64,000 nt of DNA from Akebia trifoliata (Eukaryota > Streptophyta > Magnoliopsida > Ranunculales > Lardizabalaceae). Numbering within the stretch: the stretch's first letter is position 1; every line of letters begins with the position of its first letter. The stretch lies in assembly GCA_017979445.1 (NCBI GenBank), contig CM030706.1, positions 20,043,884 through 20,107,883 on the forward strand, in the 5' to 3' direction. The position numbers and the translations under genes were made by a program. Below the pieces are notes generated by a model that was not told the DNA's origin, searched no databases, and saw only the letters and a program-made list of their open reading frames with translations. Of the stretch, positions 1-12,096 are shown in pieces.

Positions 1-1227
1 CATTGTAAATATCTGCAATGGTACATGCATGTCATATCATATTGGGAACCATTTGAAACTACACGAGTTGGTACGAATCTTAGTTTACTAAAGTAAGGTT
101 TGGAAATGCATAAGGGAGCCAGATTCCTCATTTTCATCAAATTATTATTTGGTATGATTTTGCTCTAGATTTCCAAGCTTAAGCCAGAAGCCAAAAGCTT
201 TTGGGGTAGGGGGTTGCAAATGTCCATATCATTTAAATTAATAACCAAAATATCCCCTAAATGGTTTTAGGATTTTAAGCTAACGATAAAAAATATCAAG
301 TTAAGATCGAAATGTCCATAGAAGCTGTTTTCACAAATGCCCCCACAAATTTCTGGAAGCACTTCTAGATTCCAAACAACACTTCCATAAATATTGTCAC
401 CAAACAATTCATCCTGTTGTCACAATCATCATAGAAGTGATTCCATGGAATGAATGCCCCAAAAAACAAGGCCTAAGGTTGATTGATTGGTTAACTTCCA
501 ATATATATATAAGTTGTCTTAGTTGAACGTCATACCTTAAACTGAAAACAAGCTGTTCATTACACCTGCAATTTGCCAAAACAGGTATAAGCTGCTTTTC
601 TGCCCAACAAGTGATAACACATATTCCTACTATGTTTTAACAAAGAAAAATACAAGCAGATAAAACTATACCAATAAATAGAATGATGTACCGAAGAATA
701 TGAATTTTTGTTTTCTCTTGCAGAAGCCAAATTACAGCAAGGAAAATAATAATACCCTGCATGGTTCAATGTTTGATCTCAATAACATTCACAATGTGAA
801 AAAGCCCAAATTTGATGGCCTTGGTGTTACGGCCGTATTCTTTCGAAGCGAGGTCGTGCGGCGCAAGGGGGTCAAATCTACTTGCAAGCCTATAAAATGA
901 TCGTACACCACACACACGTAGCTAGCAAACATGTAAATGAGGCAACACGAGGCAAAGCCTGAAGGCAACTTTGTTGATATAATATTGATTACACGGGGTA
1001 ACGCGTTAGAAAAGCAATAGATGCGTTACAAAGCAATAGATGATCCTATGACACGTGGGACTTCCACGGTGCTAGGCTTCAAGGGCTTTAACAATGTGGG
1101 TGTAGGCCGGGGATTGAGATAGCACTGACATCCTTCCTACAAAGAATACGCTAAGTCTTTCCCAGGTTTCCAGAAGGAAACATCAAAAGTGGAGGCCGGT
1201 CATACTCCCTTATTACGAAAATGCCAC
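1..1227. other. No gene recognised
   Basis: AT-rich sequence with only short open frames on either strand and no protein motif that I recognise. The stretch from about 900 on is more GC-rich and may be the interior of the CACTA-like element whose end lies at 1664. Confidence 0.5.
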
Positions 1228-1311
1228 TAAGCTAACAAGTGGGCCCTTGCACGGGGCTGACATGTACCCTAAGCTAACAGATATGCCCTGGTACGGGGGC
1301 TGACATGGCTT
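1228..1311. repeat. 42-bp tandem duplication
   Basis: Two diverged copies begin with TAAGCTAAC at 1228 and 1270. Both continue into a CGGGGCTGACATG-like core. The pair lies 350 bp inside the CACTA-like terminus and may be part of its subterminal region. Confidence 0.6.
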
Positions 1312-1394
1312 CATAACGAGCCTTACATAGTATTACATGGGTGCTCCCGGGTGACTCTGGGGCGAGCTACACCTAAACTCTAGGTGTCAGAGTA

Positions 1395-1664
1395 CATGGC
1401 CGTTACACTTGGGCCATCAAATTTCATAAAATTTGACGGATCAAGAAGTCAAATTAGCATCGAATTTTTCACAGTCAATTTTTTTTTCAATAGGCTGAAA
1501 CTGTTAAATTAATGAAGGATGGGAGAAATTCAACAGCTCTAAGCCGTCAAATCTGGGAATATCAAGAATTTCGACGGTCTTAGACCGTCAAAATTCAATT
1601 TCTAAAATTCGTGGGCCTTGGCCTGCCAATTTTTTCTGTAAAATTTTCCAGTTTTCACATAGTG
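1395..1664 (-). mobile_element. CACTA-type transposon terminus with subterminal repeats
   Basis: Read on the minus strand the block begins CACTATGTGAAAACTGG at 1664, which has the CACTA start expected of En/Spm termini. Behind it are repeated TTTGACGG/CCGTCAAA motifs, including a perfect hairpin GACGGTC-TTA-GACCGTC at 1573-1589. Arrays of short inverted subterminal motifs are typical of CACTA ends. No matching opposite end was found in the window, so the element is partial or long. This could instead be an unrelated foldback repeat. Confidence 0.45.
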
Positions 1665-2240
1665 ATTACATGTTCAATGGTAGAAGATGAATACTAAAGA
1701 AAAAACCTGTAACAGTAATCAGAAAGCTTACCAATATAAAGTCCTCGAAGCATCCACTGTTCGACCAATAAAATAAAGATTATTTAAGCAGCCATACAAA
1801 AACAAAAAATGTTAATGAAGAAATATACAAAGTTCTAACTCAGGACTAGATAATAATTATGGAAGAGCATTTTCAAATGATATGGATCATTTTTTTTTAA
1901 ATTATAAAAATAATGATAGATGCATCATTATTAGTAGATATCATTCGCACTTTCATACAAATAACTACTTGCATTTTTAGCAACAAAGAGTACAATAAGT
2001 AAAGCAACAGTAAATCATCCAACAACAATTCTTGCAGTGACAAGATTCGTGGATGCGAGTGTCAAAATGATGAACCGAGATCTGGAATTAAAAGAAAATG
2101 CTATAAATATCCAAATAGTATAATTCTTTTAAAAAGTAAAGACAATAATAATACTAGTTAACTAAGGAATTCGTATGTACACCCTTGCTCAGTTGCACAT
2201 TGGTTTTTTTCTTTTAAATAGGATATATATGTGGGTTGGG
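1665..2240. other. No gene recognised
   Basis: AT-rich sequence without coding signal on either strand. Confidence 0.5.
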
Positions 2241-2350
2241 ATCCATTGACTAATGGAATCCAACAGCTGAGATTTATACAGATCCCCATAACACACATCT
2301 CGGAGATACTTATCTTGGGGATAAATCTCAACCATTAGATTTTATTTGGT
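2241..2350. repeat. Imperfect foldback, MITE-like
   Basis: The segment around TGAGATTTA near 2268 is mirrored by TAAATCTCAACCATTAGATT near 2325, giving an imperfect inverted repeat about 90 bp across. No clear target duplication was found. It resembles small non-autonomous DNA transposons but cannot be assigned to a family. Confidence 0.35.
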
Positions 2351-2527
2351 GTATGTATCCTAATTTATTATGTTACATCCAGCCACTAAAACCCTTTCAT
2401 TTTGACATTACACCAAGGCTCACGCCTCTCGTGCCTTGAGACTTAACAGATGCTCACTTAAGACACATACGTGTGTGCCTCACTAACATTGTGACGCCTT
2501 CCACTAAGGCGCCTCACCGTACCTCAG

Positions 2528-2746
2528 CTAGTGTTGATGATACAGGATTTCAAGTATTGTTTTACTGGCCCAAATCACATTTACTAAAAGAAAACCGGGA
2601 TTGGCATTGGAATAAAAGAATGAAAAGATGAAGAATAAAAATGAATTACATCCTGCAGGCAAAATCACCCAATATGCACCACCACGAGTTTGTGTGACTC
2701 CACCCTCATTTGCATGAACTTGGATCCCCTCTACCTGCATATTCAA
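2528..2746 (-). other. Exon-like open segment, unrecognised
   Basis: The minus strand carries an open stretch with a peptide near HANEGGVTQTRGGAYWVI. It is preceded by a possible acceptor (a pyrimidine-poor tract then ATATGCAG) near 2740 and reaches TTGCCTGCAG near 2656. The Gly/Thr-rich composition looks more protein-like than the downstream part, which becomes Phe-rich and is probably intronic. I do not recognise the family. It may be one exon of a host gene or a captured fragment. Confidence 0.25.
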
Positions 2747-3434
2747 GAGAGAATAAAATATGTGGTCAAGTCAATAAGGACATGAGTTATAAATGAAAGG
2801 GGATAGCACCCATATCAGATACAAATATCAATTACCTAAAATATGTGGTTGGGTTTGCGAATTGGGGATAAGAACGGGACAATATGGTGAGTACCTACCC
2901 AGCTACATGAGAAATCATAGAAATACCATGGGATTTTATTTTATTTTATAAGCAATGCCACATCAAAAGAAAGAAAGAAAAATACATCAAAGGGAAAAAT
3001 CAATTGGAGGTCGAGGAGACCTATGGAGCAACCACTAACGCAACAAAGCAACTAAAAATCAATCAACACACCAATAAACTGATGAAGTGTAAAGTTGAAC
3101 TGAAGCCAAATATACACAAATAGAATCAAAATTCTATTGATAAACAAACGTCAGTTCCAAGATAGAGATCCGGAGATCTATTACAATAAAAAAGGAAAAG
3201 GAAAGTAAGGGATAGAAGAATGACTTGAGAAATGATTCCATCGAAATTTTCTTGGGAGCCTCACAACCTAACAAAATTGAGGATCAACTCAAATCTTTCG
3301 GGAATCCAATCAACCCGAAATGTGGAGGAGTACTACAATCACTCATTGACTACGTATGTCACATGGAAAAAACTCAACTCAAGTTTCAAATCTCAAAATC
3401 TGTTCTCCCTCCCCAAATGTCCCACCATAGTTGA
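2747..3434. other. No gene recognised
   Basis: Low-complexity, A-rich DNA. Two overlapping short open frames at 3225-3444 have no recognisable similarity, although they immediately precede the copia relic and may derive from its upstream pol region. Confidence 0.45.
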
Positions 3435-4450
3435 ATACCTTTGATGAAATTGAGGTGGTGAATACCTTTCAAACGAATGCTTGAACTATCTGAAACAAAA
3501 TTGGATTGTCACTGAATGGATGCTCTTAGGAAACCACTACACAACAGTGTCTCTGAATCTTTGTTGGGTATGTGGTCCATCCTACCTTCTTATGTGGGAT
3601 ATGCATTAAACACCGCCAGTTACATTCCAAGCAGGGTTCCTTCTAAATCCGTACTAGTAATTCCGTATTAGTTGTGAACTGGACATAGACCTAATTTACA
3701 ACAATTGGATATGGGGTTGTCCTATGCATGCTCGCAAGTTACTACCCGATAAGTTGTAATCTAGAATAGAAATATATGTGTTTGTAGGATACCCTGAATA
3801 GACAAATGTATATTCCTTCAATTCCAAAGCAAAACAATGAATCTTCATAAGAAATCATTAGCTTTTGGAGACACTGTTCTCAATAATTCAATTGATCTTA
3901 TGAGAACAATCCAGTTCCCAAGCAATAATTTTTTTTCTTCTAATAATAAAATTCTTTAGGCAAAGTTCCATTGAGATGCTATGAGAAGATTTTAAGGCCT
4001 TTTGAAAGACTTCAACATTATTCACTAAATGATGAAAACGAGGACGTGACCCTTTGGCTTTTTAGGAAGCCACATTGAATGTGGATACATCTCATTGGAA
4101 TCAAAACATCCATGCTGATATGGATTCTATGTGAAATTGTGAATGACAATGGCATCTGGAATTTAGTAACCTACCGTATGGCGTTAGAAACATAAGACAT
4201 AAGTGGGTTTATAAAAGGAAGAAATGAATCAATAGCAAAATAGAACTTTAAAAGGAAGACTTATTGTGAAAGAATATACTCAAATTCAAGGAGTTGACTA
4301 TGAGGAAACATTCTCACAAGTAGCTATACTTAAATACTTTCAAATTTTGTTAGTCATAGTTGTATACCATGATTAGGAGATATGGAAAATAGATGTCAAA
4401 CTACATTCCTTAATGGAGTATTATTTGCAACATAAAGAATACCTCAGTAA
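3435..4450 (+). pseudogene. Ty1/copia pol relic (integrase end to RT start)
   Basis: Frame-switched translation gives successive copia landmarks. They are GGEYLSNECLNYLK near 3450 (integrase core region around the catalytic Glu), a GYALNTASYIPSRVPSKSV stretch near 3600, WGCPMHARKLLPDKL near 3710 with VFVGYP after it (integrase C-terminal part), then WVYKRK near 4210 and GVDYEETFSQVA near 4290 (start of reverse transcriptase). The order matches copia pol on the plus strand. Frames are broken by many stops and shifts, the stretch between integrase and RT is shortened, and no LTR is visible nearby. It is an old, truncated, non-functional copy. Confidence 0.8.
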
Positions 4451-5062
4451 TAAGAAAAATCAAAATAGTAACTTGAATGTTTTTAGATCACTTAAGAAAA
4501 GAAAATAAGCTCTGCATTTGAAAAATCAATCTTATAATCTTAGAAAGAAGAAAAAGCTCAAAAATAAAACAATAGCCAAAAGATTTGATTCAATAACAAG
4601 ATATAAATAGCTCATAATAAAAACTACTGGCCACACAAGACAAATCTCTGACACCTCATTGTGCTTTTTCAGTTATATCAAAATAAACATCTTATCAAGC
4701 ATTTGTAGCATTCTTGATAAACACACAATCTTATCAAACAAGCCATTCAAAAAGACCTTCTCAACTGAAGAGATCAATATAGTATTTAATGATTTCACAC
4801 ACAAATACATGCTCCAAAGAAGGTGAAAGGGTTGAAAAGTCACTTATTTATTGTACTTACTTATTTCCTACATTGCAACTATTCTAATTTGATCATCATA
4901 GACTCTTTTATAAGCATTACATCGATGTCTCAAGTAGATGATGAAGTGTTTAGAAGACTTATTAGAGCTAAATTGAAGAAGAAAATCCATATCAGTACGA
5001 ATCTCGAGGATTGTGGGATAAATAATCACCACAATTTCCATAGAATCTTAAGGAATTTTTTT
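4451..5062. other. No gene recognised
   Basis: AT-rich DNA. The open frame at 4823-5110 shows no recognisable domain and runs into the neighbouring LTR, so it is not called a gene. Confidence 0.5.
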
Positions 5063-5067
5063 TATAG

Positions 5068-5302
5068 TGTAGATACGTGGTTTTGTGATTACGATGGCCA
5101 CATCTACTAAGGTTTGGAGTCGCCACCATTCATATTGTAAGTGGGTGTGAATGGTCACCCGATGTACATTTTTTGAAAAAGTGACATTTTAGCATTTTGG
5201 TGACTCGCGATGGATAAGGTACTAATCAAACCTTGAGATTCGGGGTAAGCGGCTTGATGGGAGAAAATGAAAGGTGTTAGGCACCCTTCTCTATCTGCCA
5301 AG
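5068..5302 (-). mobile_element. Solo LTR (Tat-like family 1), 3' piece, split by the Athila-like element
   Basis: The LTR spans 5068-17995 in total and is interrupted at 5302/15788. Its outer ends are TGTAGATACG and GGGTGTCTACA, flanked by the duplication TATAG at 5063-5067 and 17996-18000. This piece contains the GGTGGCGACTC-like and GGTGTTAGGCACC motifs (on the plus strand as the reverse) found near the 3' end of Tat/Ogre LTRs, so the LTR reads on the minus strand. It is related to the solo LTR at 55101-57108. No internal region flanks it, hence a solo LTR left by LTR-LTR recombination. Confidence 0.8.
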
Positions 5303-6499
5303 TGATGAGACTATCGTTGTTCTTCTCACCGGAGTTAATAATAATCTTACTTTTACCTTACTTATGAGGTAAGTAGGGGATCGAACCCAAGAGAAAGAAG
5401 GAATAGAGTTAAGTTAAGAAGATAAAATTCAAATTAACGAAAAATTATTAAAACTATTTTTCTTTGTATTTTTGAACTTATAAGAAGATATAAAAATTGC
5501 TAGAAAATAAACTAAAGTAAATGAAATTAAAAGCAAGTAAACTTATGAAATTAAAACACCATTGGAGGTGGATATACCTAGAACATGTTGATGAGTAATT
5601 CCTAGTTTCTAACCTTTTTCTAACTCAATCGTAAGGGCTTGGTGTTAGCTCCTTAGATCGAAAAATTTTGCAAATGAAATGAAATAAGGGAACATAAACA
5701 AAGTAGAATTCTTTAAAAACTTCCTACTACTAATTATCTAGTTTAAGCGTACTTTATCTTGATCTATCTAAGCATAAAGTATCTATATTTAGAATAAAAG
5801 GTGCAAGAAACTTAAAAAGAACTTATAAGCATTTTAAATAAAAGAAAGGCATGAAATTAGAAATAACACAATAACTTGCTCTAGGCTTTTCCACTCTCCA
5901 ATGGAGGGGAACTTAGCCTAATGTCATTGCAAGAGAGGGAAGAGAAGAGATGAAATAACTTTTCTTCATTTCATGGAAAAACTTACAACTTCTTCTTCTT
6001 CTACTTCTTACAAGATTATTTAGCCAAAAGAAAATAACTAGAAAATGAAAATACAAAAAATAAGAGAATAGGCTAAAAGCCTTAGATTAAAGGAGTCTTG
6101 GATAAGAGAATCAAGATGAGACTCTTTCTCTAGAGTTTGAGGCTCTATTTATAGAGAAAAATGTGTGTAGAAGAGTCTAAAAGTAGCCACCACTTTTCTT
6201 TGCACAAAAAGACAAGAGAGGAGAATATGAGTTAAGGATTAGGGCATTCCAAAGTGGGCCCAAATGCTTTTGCCTTGAGATTTTGATTTCAAATTGTTGA
6301 TTTTTTTGCACAAGAAATACACGTAATTAGATTTATCTAGTAAATAAATTTATTTATATATATTTAAGCCTAATTAACATGCAACATGGTGTTTTGAGGT
6401 TTATCATGATTATTACCTTAATATGAAAAAATAGGTACAAAAATCAAGATAAATATCCGAAAAATGTGTGTATAATTGAGTGTTTGGAGACACTCATTA
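5303..6499 (-). repeat. 3' LTR of the Athila-like element
   Basis: This is a direct repeat of 14592-15787 with scattered substitutions and small indels. On the plus strand it runs from TGATGAGACTATCG to GACACTCATTA. With the observed target duplication, the element-strand ends are TAATGAG and CTCATCA. A TATTTATAGAGA segment near 6145 (plus strand, within CTCTATTTATAGAG) may be the TATA region. Confidence 0.9.
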
Positions 6500-6514
6500 C
6501 ACCCTCGAACTTAC
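6500..6514 (-). other. Polypurine tract
   Basis: On the minus strand the bases next to the 3' LTR read AAGTTCGAGGGTG, a short purine-rich run in the position expected for plus-strand priming. Confidence 0.5.
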
Positions 6515-7942
6515 CTTTTTCTAGTCCCTAGAAAATAAAACTGCCATTTTCGCAGGCTCCTCGACTACATTTAGCAAATGCAGCAAGCCCTTGAACCACA
6601 AGGTTACCCTTAATGGACGAGTTTGACTCGTGAGGGTTTGCAGAAAATATACCCACAAAATTTGAAAACAACTTTGAAGTAAAAATAGTCAAAATCAAAA
6701 CTTATATTGAAAAGCACAAGTCTTTTTTTTTTGATTTTGTCAATAAATTGGAAGTATTGCTTGGTATAGAGTCTCAACCCTTATTTCTCTACGACAAAAC
6801 TTAGACTTAAATTGACCTTTGAGCGATAGTGGTTCTAACTCAGAAATTTAAGAGATTCAATTTCCTAGAATGAGTTTCAACCTTCTAACCACTCAAGAAT
6901 AGCTGGAGTAACTTAGGGTTTAATTCTAAACTTAACATCCTGTCTGGGGTAGTGAGAAGTGTAGATATTCACTTTAATACCTCTAAGGGGCTTTATCTGT
7001 GATATTCCAATATACTCACATTTTTACACTTGATAGCTTTTAACCTACTAAAACTTTACATAAACTTTTGGATCTTTGAATATTTTTTTTTTGAAAGATC
7101 TTTTTTTTTGTTTCTATTACTTCTTCACTCTTTTTCTAAGAAAAGTAGGCAGCCCTTTTCAAGGTACCCAATCTAATTCAATTGTTGCTGTATAAGGTGT
7201 ATACAACCCAGTTCTATTTTTCTTCTAATCAACCAACCAATTAAACTAGGAAGTCAAAGTTCATCAAACCCAATTTTTCCTTAAACTCTAGGTAGAAAGA
7301 AGGTAACAAGCTCTCTTAATACAATCTAGACTCTTTGTAACCTTATTAGAAGTGACTATAAACCAAAAGATAACTTTGGTCTAACTTTTGCCTAAGAGAA
7401 ACACAAATGGGGACTCCAGATTATAGCTTCCAATGAAAGACTGATTAAATATTTTTGACCAAGTGCTTAAAGATACAAGCTATGATTTTGAGAAAAATAC
7501 AACAAAGACACCAACTATTTTTATTTTATTTTATTTTGTTTATTTTTAAATGAAAGAAGAAAATAATAAGTGGAAATCCGACCCATACGCCCCCAAACTT
7601 AAATATTAGATTGTCCTCAATATTTCAACATATACATGCAAAGGTAAAATTGAAATTGACAAAATGAAATGAAGTAGGTTAGATAGCACCTGAGAAAGAC
7701 GTTACAGTCCTATTTATATTTAACACAATGTCCCCTGAAACGTGTGGGTTGCTTCCCAGAAGCGTTAAGTTTAACGTCTTTAGCCAGACGAAAACAAAGT
7801 TAATTTTGATAGACGGGATCATCGAGGAGAATAATTTCCTCATGCGGAACATACTCGAGAAAAGGTTTGAGACGTTGGCCATTCACTTTGAAAGTGGATC
7901 CATCCTTAGGATTAAGGACTTCAACAGCACCATGGGGGTAGA
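6515..7942 (-). other. Untranslated 3' region of the Athila-like element
   Basis: There are 1.4 kb between the end of integrase and the 3' LTR with no recognisable coding frame. Some Athila elements carry an envelope-like frame here. None is visible, and the open frames at 7679-8030 are shadows. Confidence 0.6.
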
Positions 7943-8734
7943 CTATTTGGATAATATATGGGCCAGTCCATCGAGACTTAAGTTTTCCTGGAAAAAGGTG
8001 GAGTCTGTATCATACAACAAAACTCTTTGATTAGGAATGAAATTCTTCCTAAGAATGTGCCTATCGTGAAAGAATTTGGTACGTTCTTTGTACCTTTTGG
8101 CACAATCATACGAGTTATTTCTAATCTCTTCTAACTTATCTAGTTGTAACTTTCGCTTCTCATCGGCTTTATCAAAATCAAAGTTGAGGTACTTGATCAC
8201 CCAATATGCACGATGCTCGAGTTCTACAGGGAGATGACAAGCCTTGCCAAAAACTAAATGATAGGGAGACATCCCTATGGGTGTCTTGAATGCAGTCATA
8301 TAGGCCCAGAGTGAATCACTCAATCTCAAAGACTAATCTTTCCTTGAAGGATTAATTGTTTTTTCTAAGATAGTCTTTATTTTCCCGTTAGAAATCTCCA
8401 CTTGCCCACTTGTTTGTGGGTGGTAAGGTGTGGTAACCTTATGCGTTATGAGGTATTTCTTCATCAACGCAGCAAAGATCTTGTTGCAAAAATGTGAGCC
8501 ACCATCACTTATGATAGCTTGCGGAGTACCGCATCTTGAGAAAATCGTCTCCTTGATAAATTTTATCACAACCTTGTGATCGTTAGTTCTACATACCACA
8601 GCTTCGACCCATTTTGACACATAGTCAACGACAAGTAGGATATATTGGTAACCTTGGGAGATAGGAAATGGTCCCATGAAGTCTATACCCCACATGTCAA
8701 AAATTTTGATGATAAGGATTGGATTTTGAGGCAT
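7943..8734 (-). pseudogene. Integrase core and C-terminal region (Athila-like)
   Basis: The integrase core carries GIDFMGPFP (first catalytic Asp), [10 protein letters not shown] (second Asp) and HPQTSGQVE (Glu), the DDE triad of retroviral-type integrases. The C-terminal part has [20 protein letters not shown] and ELEHRAYW, typical of the plant Athila/Tat group. A TAG at 8333-8335 stands where related elements have Trp, splitting the domain into two frames that are otherwise in phase. A second TAG at 8765-8767 separates it from the zinc-binding domain. It would integrate cDNA if intact; here it is dead. Confidence 0.88.
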
Positions 8735-8764
8735 TTCATTTCTCTTAGAGATTTTTTCTAATCT

Positions 8765-9115
8765 CTAATATCTATCACAAGATTTGCTAAACTCGTGGGC
8801 ATCACAAAAAATACTAGGCCAGAAAAAACCGTATTGTAAGATTTTCATAGCGGTCTTCTTACCACTGAAGTGCCCTTTGCAGGCATGATTATGACAAAAC
8901 TCTAGGATATTGACTTGTTCACAGGTCGGAATACAACGCCTAATGATATGATCGGGACAATACTTAAATAAGTATGACTCATCCCATAAATACCATTTTG
9001 TTTTTGACAGAAGACGGAGTTTCTCTTGACTAGTCATTTTGACTGGGAATTGACCTGTAACTAGGTAGTTGACAATGTCCGCATACCATAGAGCGTTGGC
9101 TTGAGAGATTTCCAT
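8765..9115 (-). pseudogene. Integrase zinc-binding region (Athila-like)
   Basis: The segment holds the HHCC-type N-terminal zinc domain. It has FCHNHACKGHFSGKKTAMKI followed by FWPSIFCDAHEF and SCDRY. The last Cys of the finger appears replaced by Tyr just before the TAG at 8765-8767, so both metal binding and reading are damaged. Upstream, at about 9116-9230, the linker from RNase H (with VVADYLSRL in another frame) is interrupted by stops and a frameshift. Confidence 0.85.
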
Positions 9116-9230
9116 AAGTTTCTCATCAGGGAAAGGATTTAGAGATGGGTAAGGACTCCTCAGATGGCTTGTTAACTAACCTAGACAAGTAATCAGCTAC
9201 GACATTTTCTACCCCCTTTTTGTCTCAAAT

Positions 9231-9524
9231 CTAGAGATCAAACTCTTGTAGCAGTAGAATCCAACATATTAACCTTGCTTTAGCATCTTTCTTTGATAGA
9301 AAGTACTTCAATGCTGCGTGGTCTGTGTAGATCACAACTTTAGATCCTATGAGGTAGGGGCAGAATTTTTCAACGGCATAAACCACTGCTAGCATTTCCT
9401 TCTCTGTTGTAGAGTAGTTAAGCTGAGCATCGTTAAGAGTTTTACTAGCATATTGGATAACATGAGTTTGTTTTCGATTCGCTGACCCAAAACAGCGCCT
9501 ATTGCATAATTTGAAGGGTTGCAC
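9231..9524 (-). pseudogene. RNase H domain (Athila-like)
   Basis: It contains [37 protein letters not shown] and [20 protein letters not shown], which are hallmarks of the Ty3-type RNase H (Glu and Asp of the active site within TEKE and YTDH). The frame is separated from RT by a shift near 9530. The domain would degrade the RNA strand during reverse transcription. Confidence 0.88.
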
Positions 9525-9544
9525 ATAACTTCGAATGGAATGCT

Positions 9545-10594
9545 CTAGTTTGGAGGTTGAATAATAGGTGCTGAGGTTAACTCGGATTTGAGCTTGTTAA
9601 ACGCAGAGAGACATGACTCTGAAAAGTCGAAAGGAACATCCTTTCCCAATAGCTCACATAAAGGCTTCGAGATTTTCCCCAAATCTTTAATGAATCTACG
9701 ATAGAAACCCGCATGGCCTAGGAATGACCTAATTTCTTTAACCATTTTAGGAGGTGGTAATTTTTTGACTAGACTTACCTTCGCCTTATCTACCTCAATT
9801 CCCTCAGCAGAAACAATGTGCCCTAGCAAAATCCCCGATGTTACCATGAAATGAAAAATTTCCCAATTGAGGACTAGATTGACCTTTTTGCAACGTACAA
9901 TGACCAAAATCAAGTGATGGAGACATTCATCAAAACTTGGTCCGAAAACTAAAAAATCATCCATGAACACTTCGAGATATCTTTCTAGCATGTCGGAGAA
10001 TATACTCATTATACACTGTTGAAAAGTAATGGGTGCATTGCACAATCCAAAAGACATGCGACAATACGTAAAAGTTCCAAAAGGACAGGTGAAAGTTATT
10101 TTCTCTTGATCGATTGGAGCAACAGGTATCAGGTTGTACCGGGAATAATCATTTAAGAAGCAATAGTAAGAATGTCTTGCTAGACGCTCTAACATTTGAT
10201 CAATGAAAGGTAAGGGGAAATGATCCTTAGGAGTCATCGAGTTGAGTTTCCTATAATCGATACACACTTTCCATCCATTTTGGACTCGAGTGGGGATTAA
10301 TTCGTTGTCTTGGTTCACTACCATAGTGATACCAGATTTCTTAGGAACTACTTGTATAGGACTTGCCCAACGACTGTCAGAGATAGGATAGATAATACCC
10401 ACATCTAGCAATTTCATCACTTCCATCCGAACCACGTCTTTCATGACAGGATTTAGCTGTCTCTGAGGTTCTAAGGAAGGCTTAGTGAAATCCTCTAAAC
10501 GAATGTGGTGCATCACCACAGATGGACTAATTTCCTTGATGTCAACTATGCTCCAACCAATAGCTACTTGATGTTCTCTTAATACTCCTAACAA
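9545..10594 (-). pseudogene. Reverse transcriptase (Athila-like)
   Basis: The 349-residue frame covers the palm and fingers of RT. It has SRWASPIQVVPKKSG, WKVCIDYRKLN, FPLPFIDQMLERLA, then the active site VFMDDFLVFG and the downstream GHIVSAEGIEVDKAK and FLGHAGFYRRFIKD. The Phe in place of Tyr in the DD box is usual for Athila relatives. This is the best preserved domain of the element. The TTG-like upstream start is not real; it is part of a broken gag-pol frame. Confidence 0.92.
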
Positions 10595-11265
10595 TTTTCC
10601 TCTTGAACTTCATTGAGGTGAGAGGAAATGATCACGGGCAATGTTTGATTCTTGCCAAGAAATACATATCTCAGGGTCTCTGGAAACGATTTGAGTTCTA
10701 ATTTTGGAGGCTTGACATGGGAAGGAACAATATTGGATGTGCGCATAGGAAGACTTTCAGCTTTGGCATGCTACTATACGGAATCTAAAAGTGAAACGGA
10801 TTCAAGCAAAGCATTGACTTCGCTTATAGACTCTTCTACGTCCAAATCACGGCCAAAGTGAGCCAAACATTTCGTTAGGGGATCAGAGTACCCTAACTCT
10901 TGATATGTTTGATTGACTAGCGTATTTATCATGTTCACTTCCTCCATACCATCATCTACATCAATTTCTTGAGAATTGTGGAAGACGTTCAGTTTCACTT
11001 TCATATCCCCAAATGCTAAAGTCATAATCCCGTTTCTACAATGAATGACTGCGTCAGACGTGGCTAAGAATGGACATCATAAGATGATAGGAATATGACT
11101 GTTCGAATTGATGACTTGCACTATGTCTAAGACAACAAAGTTAATAGGGAAATATAAATATTTGACTTTAACTATCACGTCCTCAACTATACCCTTTAGA
11201 ATTTTTATGGACCTATCGACTAAATTTAGCGTAATATCGGTGGGTTTCAAAACCCCTAAACCTAA
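10595..11265 (-). pseudogene. Protease-RT linker (Athila-like), broken
   Basis: The region between protease and RT contains a 83-residue open piece at 10774-11025 (TLAFGDMKVKLNVF, YSDPLTKCLAHFG) and a PFLATSDAVIHCRNG-like motif just upstream in the same direction. In Athila elements this is the spacer after protease. It holds several stops and frameshifts. Confidence 0.7.
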
Positions 11266-11955
11266 TTATTTATAAACAAAATATGGTAAAAAGTTTACAC
11301 TGGCTCCTAAGTCCAAGAGACATTTTTCGACCACTTGATTTCCAATATGAATGGAAATTTTTGGACATCTAGGATCCTTAAATTTTGGTGCAATCGTTTG
11401 TTGGATGAGCGATGAAGCTTGGACTGCTATGATGGCTTCCCGAGGAAATGGTATTTTCCTTTTAGCTGTGGTCAAATCCTTTAGGAATTTTGCATAAGAA
11501 GGTATCTGCTTAATGGCATCTAAGAATGGGATATTGATATGTACATTTTGGAAGACTTCTAAGACACCCTCAAATTGCTTACCTTTTTTAGAATCTCTAA
11601 GGCGATGGGGAAATGAAACTTTTGGAATCGATAAAATGATGGGAGGATTTTCCAAATCTTTCTCATTCTTTTTTGGAGACTCTATGACTTCTTTCTGAAC
11701 TTTGTCCTTCTCTAGGACTTTTTCTCCCTTGTCAATATGTTGGACCTTGTTGTCCACCTTCTTTCCTGAACGCGAGGTGTGGATGGCCTGGACTGAGTTT
11801 TGTGAAGCTCTAAAATGGCTTCCTACTTTGTATTGACATTTCGATCCGTTTGGAATCAAAGTTTGACCTCTAGGGTTAGGGATAGTCTGACTAGGAAATT
11901 GACCTTTTTCTCTTCCACTCAAGGAGAGAACTAACTGTTCCAACTGAACTTCCAT
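11266..11955 (-). pseudogene. Gag end and aspartic protease (Athila-like)
   Basis: The C-terminal part reads VVEKCLLDLGASVNFLPYFV. The DLGAS motif replaces the canonical DTGA of the aspartic protease, as is common in Athila elements. The N-terminal part is basic and Lys/Glu-rich (KVDNKVQHIDKGEKVLEKDK), followed by IPFLDAIKQIPSYAKFLKDL, a conserved pre-protease motif of the group. A TAA at the end replaces a probable Gln codon, so the protease is cut off from the linker. Confidence 0.85.
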
Positions 11956-12096
11956 ATTAGCTATGGATTGCGCAGTGACCTGATTAATTTGAGTTTGATT
12001 TTGATGGGTTTGCTGTTGAGTTTGGATGAACTGTTGCTGTTGCCTTATTAACTAGGCAATCATAGATTCTAAGGACGACTGTTGTTGGGCAGGCTG

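Noticed and set aside
4823..5110. 95-codon open frame
   Set aside because: No domain, runs across the border of an LTR, composition like its surroundings.
7679..8030. Envelope-like gene in the Athila-like element
   Set aside because: The frames are short, overlap integrase on the other strand and show no signal peptide or membrane segment.
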